Source: an uncultured Clostridia bacterium (GTDB lineage Bacteria > Bacillota > Clostridia > Oscillospirales > Ruminococcaceae). From it: a DNA stretch of 8,150 nt. Positions 5,870 to 8,150 of the stretch are shown one piece after another. How positions within the stretch are numbered: position 1 is the first letter of the stretch; each line of letters starts with the position of its first letter. Made by a program: the position numbers and the translations under genes. The notes under the pieces are model-generated. The model searched no databases and was not told the origin of the DNA. It saw only the letters and a list, made by a program, of their open reading frames with translations. The stretch spans positions 1 to 8,150 of the forward strand of contig CAMHBE010000069.1 in assembly GCA_946183095.1 (NCBI GenBank), read 5' to 3'.

Positions 5870-5964
5870 CTCCCATAAAACGGGAGGTACTGCGCGTTCT
5901 ACCCGCCTGCCAATGCTTTCTGTATCAGCAGGCGGTACAAAGGGCGTTCCGCGCCATACAGAAC
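5870..5964 (+). other. possible structured RNA element after gpmA
   Basis: Between the gpmA stop and the terminator lie several perfect pairings: CTCCC/GGGAG (5870-5874/5882-5886), CCGCCTGC/GCAGGCGG (5903-5910/5928-5935, 17-nt loop), and GGCG/CGCC (5943-5946/5952-5955). The loop of the second stem contains TTCTGTAT (5918-5925), which is fully complementary to ATACAGAA (5956-5963), so an H-type pseudoknot can form; alternatively GTTCT (5896-5900) pairs with AGAAC (5960-5964) to close a junction. Together with the terminator immediately downstream this looks like a riboswitch-like leader or a small RNA, but no known class was recognised. It could also just be a structured 3' end of the gpmA transcript. 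Confidence 0.4.
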
Positions 5965-5980
5965 TTACCGTATTTCCTTT

Positions 5981-6012
5981 GGCAGCGCGGTCTCTCACGC
6001 TGCCGTTTTTTT
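5981..6012 (+). terminator. intrinsic terminator of the pgk-tpiA-gpmA operon
   Basis: GGCAGCG (5981-5987) pairs perfectly with CGCTGCC (5998-6004), followed by G and seven T residues (6006-6012). It is a classical Rho-independent terminator 119 bp downstream of gpmA and closes the glycolytic operon. Confidence 0.9.
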
Positions 6013-6013
6013 G

Positions 6014-6086
6014 TATCCCCCCGCTCATCCGTCAAAGCATACGGACACATTTACCGGGATACTCAAAATGCTGTTCTGAGGGGATA
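6014..6086 (+). promoter_or_regulatory. alternative pairings able to mask the acetyltransferase SD
   Basis: TATCCCC (6014-6020) is perfectly complementary to GGGGATA (6080-6086), which contains part of the SD (GAGGGG, 6078-6083) of the next gene. The same segment can instead pair with GGGATA (6056-6061). A TCCGT/ACGGA hairpin (6028-6032/6041-6045) lies between. This would hide or free the SD if the transcript includes 6014, for example by read-through of the terminator. No clear promoter was found in this stretch, so the mechanism is inference. Confidence 0.3.
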
Positions 6087-6088
6087 TC

Positions 6089-6814
6089 ATGTATAAAGTA
6101 ACCTTATTTTCAGATCATAATGGATGCGCAAAAGAGATCGGATGCGGTGCTGTTTACCCCCTTTCAATGACACAGGGCTTTCAAAGCGGAGATATATACA
6201 CCGATGGAAAGGCGCTTCTTTTTCACCATGACTGCGGTTTTGCGTTTTTGTGCGGCAGCATCGGTGATGCTTTTCTGTACGATGTGTATTCCCTTATGAA
6301 AGAAGGCGGAAGACGGCTTGTTCTGTTTTCGGAGAAGGAATACATAACGCATTTTTTTGAGAAACTGCCGAATGTAAGTATAACCACGCGCTATTTTTAT
6401 TCATATACCGGGCAGCCTGTTTCTGCCGTTAACAACTTATACACGGTAAAGAAAATAGACAGAGAAATGACAGATCATCTTGACGGGAAGATCACACCTT
6501 CATTTTCTTGGAACATCGATGCGTTTTTCCAAAAAGGCTTCGGATATGCTGTGATATGCGATAAAACACCTGTGTCATGGGCATTCTCCGCTGCTGTAAG
6601 CAGTGATGAGGTCGATATCGGTGTGGAAACTGCCGAAAAATTCAGAGGCAAAGGTCTTGCCAAAACAGCAGTGAATGAAATGATAAAAGCTGTGACCGCA
6701 TCGGGAAAAAAGCCTGTATGGGCTTGTCACAGTCTTAACACCGGATCGCGGAAGCTTGCGGAAAGCACAGGCTTTATAAAAACAGCAGAATGTTCAGTAA
6801 TGACCATAAAATGA
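6089..6814 (+). CDS. GNAT family N-acetyltransferase, ZmaR-like
   Basis: This 241-residue protein fits the GNAT_acetyltran (zwittermicin A resistance ZmaR-like) family. The C-terminal half carries the GNAT core: VDIGVETAEKFRGKGLAKTA (175-194), whose RGKGLA is the acetyl-CoA pyrophosphate-binding R/QxxGxG/A loop, then the family-typical PVWACHSLNTGSRKLAESTG (209-228) and a final beta strand. The N-terminal half (1-120) is the divergent region seen in this family, with an HHDCGFAFLCG stretch. The acceptor substrate is unknown; an amine of a small molecule is most likely. SD GAGGGG (6078-6083) lies five bases before the ATG. Codon use is more AT-rich than in the glycolytic genes, suggesting a separate, possibly acquired, gene. 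Confidence 0.85.
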   Translation: MYKVTLFSDHNGCAKEIGCGAVYPLSMTQGFQSGDIYTDGKALLFHHDCGFAFLCGSIGDAFLYDVYSLMKEGGRRLVLFSEKEYITHFFEKLPNVSITTRYFYSYTGQPVSAVNNLYTVKKIDREMTDHLDGKITPSFSWNIDAFFQKGFGYAVICDKTPVSWAFSAAVSSDEVDIGVETAEKFRGKGLAKTAVNEMIKAVTASGKKPVWACHSLNTGSRKLAESTGFIKTAECSVMTIK

Positions 6815-6821
6815 TATCGGC

Positions 6822-6847
6822 AAGCGCTCATATCACAGACGCTTTTT
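6822..6847 (+). terminator. weak intrinsic terminator after the acetyltransferase gene
   Basis: AAGCG (6822-6826) can pair with CGCTT (6840-6844) over a 13-nt loop, leading into a run of T up to 6847. The five-pair stem and large loop make it weak, so some read-through into the next gene is likely. Confidence 0.35.
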
Positions 6848-6891
6848 AGCTGTGGGACTTTGTTTGATCGGGATCTTGTTGAGGTAACTAC

Positions 6892-7275
6892 ATGAAAATA
6901 GAGCATATTGCAATGTATGTCAACGATATCGAACGGGTCAGAGATTTCTTTGTTAAGTATCTCGACGGAAAATCAAATGACGGATATCATAATCCACAAA
7001 CAGATTTCCGTTCCTACTTCATATCTTTTGATAACGGTGCAAGACTGGTAATAATGAATAAACCCGACCTGATAGATGAAGAGAAATCTCCGGATCGTAC
7101 AGGATTCATTCACATTGCGTTTTCAGTTGGAAGTAAAGATCGTGTTGATGAACTGACACAAATTTTACAGAATGACGGATATCATGTTGTGAGCGGTCCG
7201 CGAACTACCGGAGATGGATACTATGAAAGTTGTATTGTTGCAGTTGAAGGAAATCAAATAGAGATCACTGTTTGA
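6892..7275 (+). CDS. VOC (glyoxalase/bleomycin-resistance fold) family protein
   Basis: This 127-residue protein is one VOC module: two beta-alpha-beta-beta-beta units at about 1-58 and 70-127. It opens with MKIEHIAMYVNDIERVRDFF (H5 is the first usual metal ligand), has FRSYFISFDNGARLVIMNKP in the first half, FIHIAFSVG with H74, and ends with EGNQIEITV (E124). In related glyoxalase-like proteins the second ligand is a Glu in a motif like ARLEIM; here the position is V53 (ARLVIM), so only three of four ligands remain and metal-dependent lyase activity is doubtful. Binding of a small molecule or a modified metal site are alternatives. GAGGTAA (6881-6887) supports the start. The base composition is AT-rich like its upstream neighbour. 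Confidence 0.88.
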   Translation: MKIEHIAMYVNDIERVRDFFVKYLDGKSNDGYHNPQTDFRSYFISFDNGARLVIMNKPDLIDEEKSPDRTGFIHIAFSVGSKDRVDELTQILQNDGYHVVSGPRTTGDGYYESCIVAVEGNQIEITV

Positions 7276-7311
7276 TAACGCCCGGTCACCTCAGAGTTCC
7301 AATGAAAACAA

Positions 7312-7340
7312 TTGTCGTTCAGGCGTGCCGGATATATACC
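7312..7340 (+). promoter_or_regulatory. possible promoter for the CmpB-like membrane protein gene
   Basis: TTGTCG (7312-7317) and TATACC (7335-7340) are 17 bp apart, and an overlapping TATATA begins at 7333. Matches to consensus are moderate. It is the best SigA-type candidate in the 131-bp gap before the gene at 7407. Confidence 0.25.
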
Positions 7341-7406
7341 GTGCCAGCCATAATACATATAAGCTAAGAGATGCCGGACGTATCACATTAGGGAGGGCAA
7401 TAAGAC

Positions 7407-8045
7407 ATGAGGAAATTCTACAATGATTATCTCGATTCCGGGATAAAGCCGGAAAGGAGCCTGTTCGTCGGCATAATATTTCTTGTCGTCGTGATAAGCG
7501 GTGTCTTCGGCTGGGTGTATGAATACATATTCTACTGGATAAACGGCGGCTTCGAAAAATTCTACTGGCGCGGAGGAAACTTCCTTCCGTGGATAAATAT
7601 ATATGCCTACGGCTCGCTGATGATATGGTTCCTGACACATAATCTGAGAAGAAAACCGCTGTTTGTATTTATCATTAGCTTTGTGTCCACCGGTATCCTT
7701 GAATTCTTCGCCGGACTTGGAGTATATCTTATCACCGGTCTTAAATACTGGGACTACGATACAGAGATACTCGGTTTCGGGAGCATTTACGGATTTGTGT
7801 GTCTGCGCAGCGTTACGGTATTCGGGATATTCGGGCTGATTCTCGTTTATGTCATGCTTCCGGGTATTTATTACCTTGCGGTGAAGCTTCCGAAGAAGGT
7901 TTTCATTGTCACAACCGTGATACTGTTCGTTATTTTTCTGGGAGACGATATATACAACCTCATTTTCGCAGATCTCTTCTCGCTTCCGAGCGCTCCGGAT
8001 GTTTACCAGAGCATAGGCTTCAACTTCATGGACTATACGAGGTAG
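7407..8045 (+). CDS. CmpB-like / putative ABC-transporter type IV membrane protein
   Basis: This 212-residue integral membrane protein has five likely helices at about 18-44, 62-79, 84-110, 133-157 and 163-186. It matches the family annotated as putative ABC-transporter type IV (ABC_trans_CmpB, PF06541) by its conserved blocks: an early GWVYE (35-39), the RGGNFLPWINIYAYGSLMIW loop-helix (55-74; family pattern RG...GP..PIYG.G), GILEFFAGLGVYLITGLKYWDY (96-117; pattern LE...G...E...G...WDY), and GFVCLRSVTVFGIFG (129-143; pattern G.vcL..s..wg..G). The transported substrate, if any, is unknown and no ATPase gene is adjacent. GGGAGG (7391-7396) supports the start. It is probably a single-gene transcription unit. 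Confidence 0.85.
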   Translation: MRKFYNDYLDSGIKPERSLFVGIIFLVVVISGVFGWVYEYIFYWINGGFEKFYWRGGNFLPWINIYAYGSLMIWFLTHNLRRKPLFVFIISFVSTGILEFFAGLGVYLITGLKYWDYDTEILGFGSIYGFVCLRSVTVFGIFGLILVYVMLPGIYYLAVKLPKKVFIVTTVILFVIFLGDDIYNLIFADLFSLPSAPDVYQSIGFNFMDYTR

Positions 8046-8150
8046 ATCACACGGCGTCAGGAAAACGTGGTGACAAGCGAACGCGCTGTAAAAATAATGG
8101 GCACCTCTAAAAACCTCTTGCCGCCCATTCGCACCGCCCTAAAGCCGTCA
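8046..8150. other. end region: imperfect hairpin and possible minus-strand gene end or repeat
   Basis: Just after the membrane protein gene, TCACACG (8047-8053) and CGTGGTGA (8066-8073) form an imperfect hairpin with one bulge and no T run. On the minus strand a frame is open from the window edge (8149) to a TGA at 8057-8059, 30 codons containing MGGKRFLEVPIIFTARSLV. It might be the C-terminus of a gene starting outside, or a dispersed element that happens to be open. The block CCTCTAAAAACCTCT (8083-8097) is a short direct repeat. Not enough sequence is visible to decide. Confidence 0.35.

Noticed and set aside
5939..5953. T-box-like string AAAGGGCGTTCCGCG, and a second weaker one at 5881-5894
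   Set aside because: It lacks the full GGUGGNACCGCG core, no stem I or specifier region is seen, and the downstream gene is not an aminoacyl-tRNA synthetase, amino-acid transport or biosynthesis gene.
5913..6101. Plus-strand open frame of 62 codons across the terminator
   Set aside because: It runs through stable RNA stems and the terminator, has no SD and overlaps the acetyltransferase start.
1..8150. CRISPR arrays, tRNA or rRNA genes
   Set aside because: No regularly spaced repeats, cloverleaf-like sequences or rRNA segments were seen on either strand.

Overview
The window looks like chromosome of a spore-forming, anaerobic clostridium-type Firmicute, most likely a Ruminococcus or close Oscillospiraceae relative. 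The basis is the cotJABC spore-coat operon, AGGAGG-type ribosome binding sites, an intermediate GC content, and a clustered lower-glycolysis operon. Genus-level placement is inference from overall flavour, not a search.

Layout. Positions 1-314 (minus strand) hold a coiled-coil C-terminal fragment that resembles a mobilization/relaxase protein. It has lost its 5' end, exactly where two direct repeats with a 20-bp period begin (314-344), so this looks like the scar of a mobile element. Positions 455-1466 (minus) carry cotJA-cotJB-cotJC, tightly packed, with a mother-cell-sigma-like promoter near 1506-1533. The 322-bp divergent intergenic region (1467-1788) ends in a near-consensus extended -10 promoter for pgk.

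Positions 1789-5862 (plus) form a probable glycolytic operon: pgk, a tiny ORF interrupted at an A7 run, two tiny membrane-protein genes, tpiA, an unknown 237-residue membrane protein overlapping tpiA, and gpmA (2,3-bisphosphoglycerate-dependent mutase). The three enzymes perform triose-phosphate interconversion, the first ATP-yielding step and the 3PG to 2PG step; gap and enolase are not in the window. The unknown genes share the likely transcript, but their role is not visible.

Positions 5863-6088 contain an unusually structured 3' region: several perfect stems, a possible pseudoknot and a strong intrinsic terminator, followed by alternative pairings that could hide the ribosome binding site of the next gene. 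Positions 6089-8045 are accessory in character and more AT-rich: a ZmaR-type GNAT acetyltransferase, a small VOC/glyoxalase-fold protein lacking one usual metal ligand, and a five-helix membrane protein of the CmpB-like (putative ABC-transporter type IV) family. The last 105 bases contain a possible minus-strand gene end or repeat element cut by the window edge.

The most interesting items are the A7 slippery-site ORF, the cluster of small and unknown membrane proteins inside the glycolytic operon, and the structured RNA region after gpmA. None of them is proven to be a new system.
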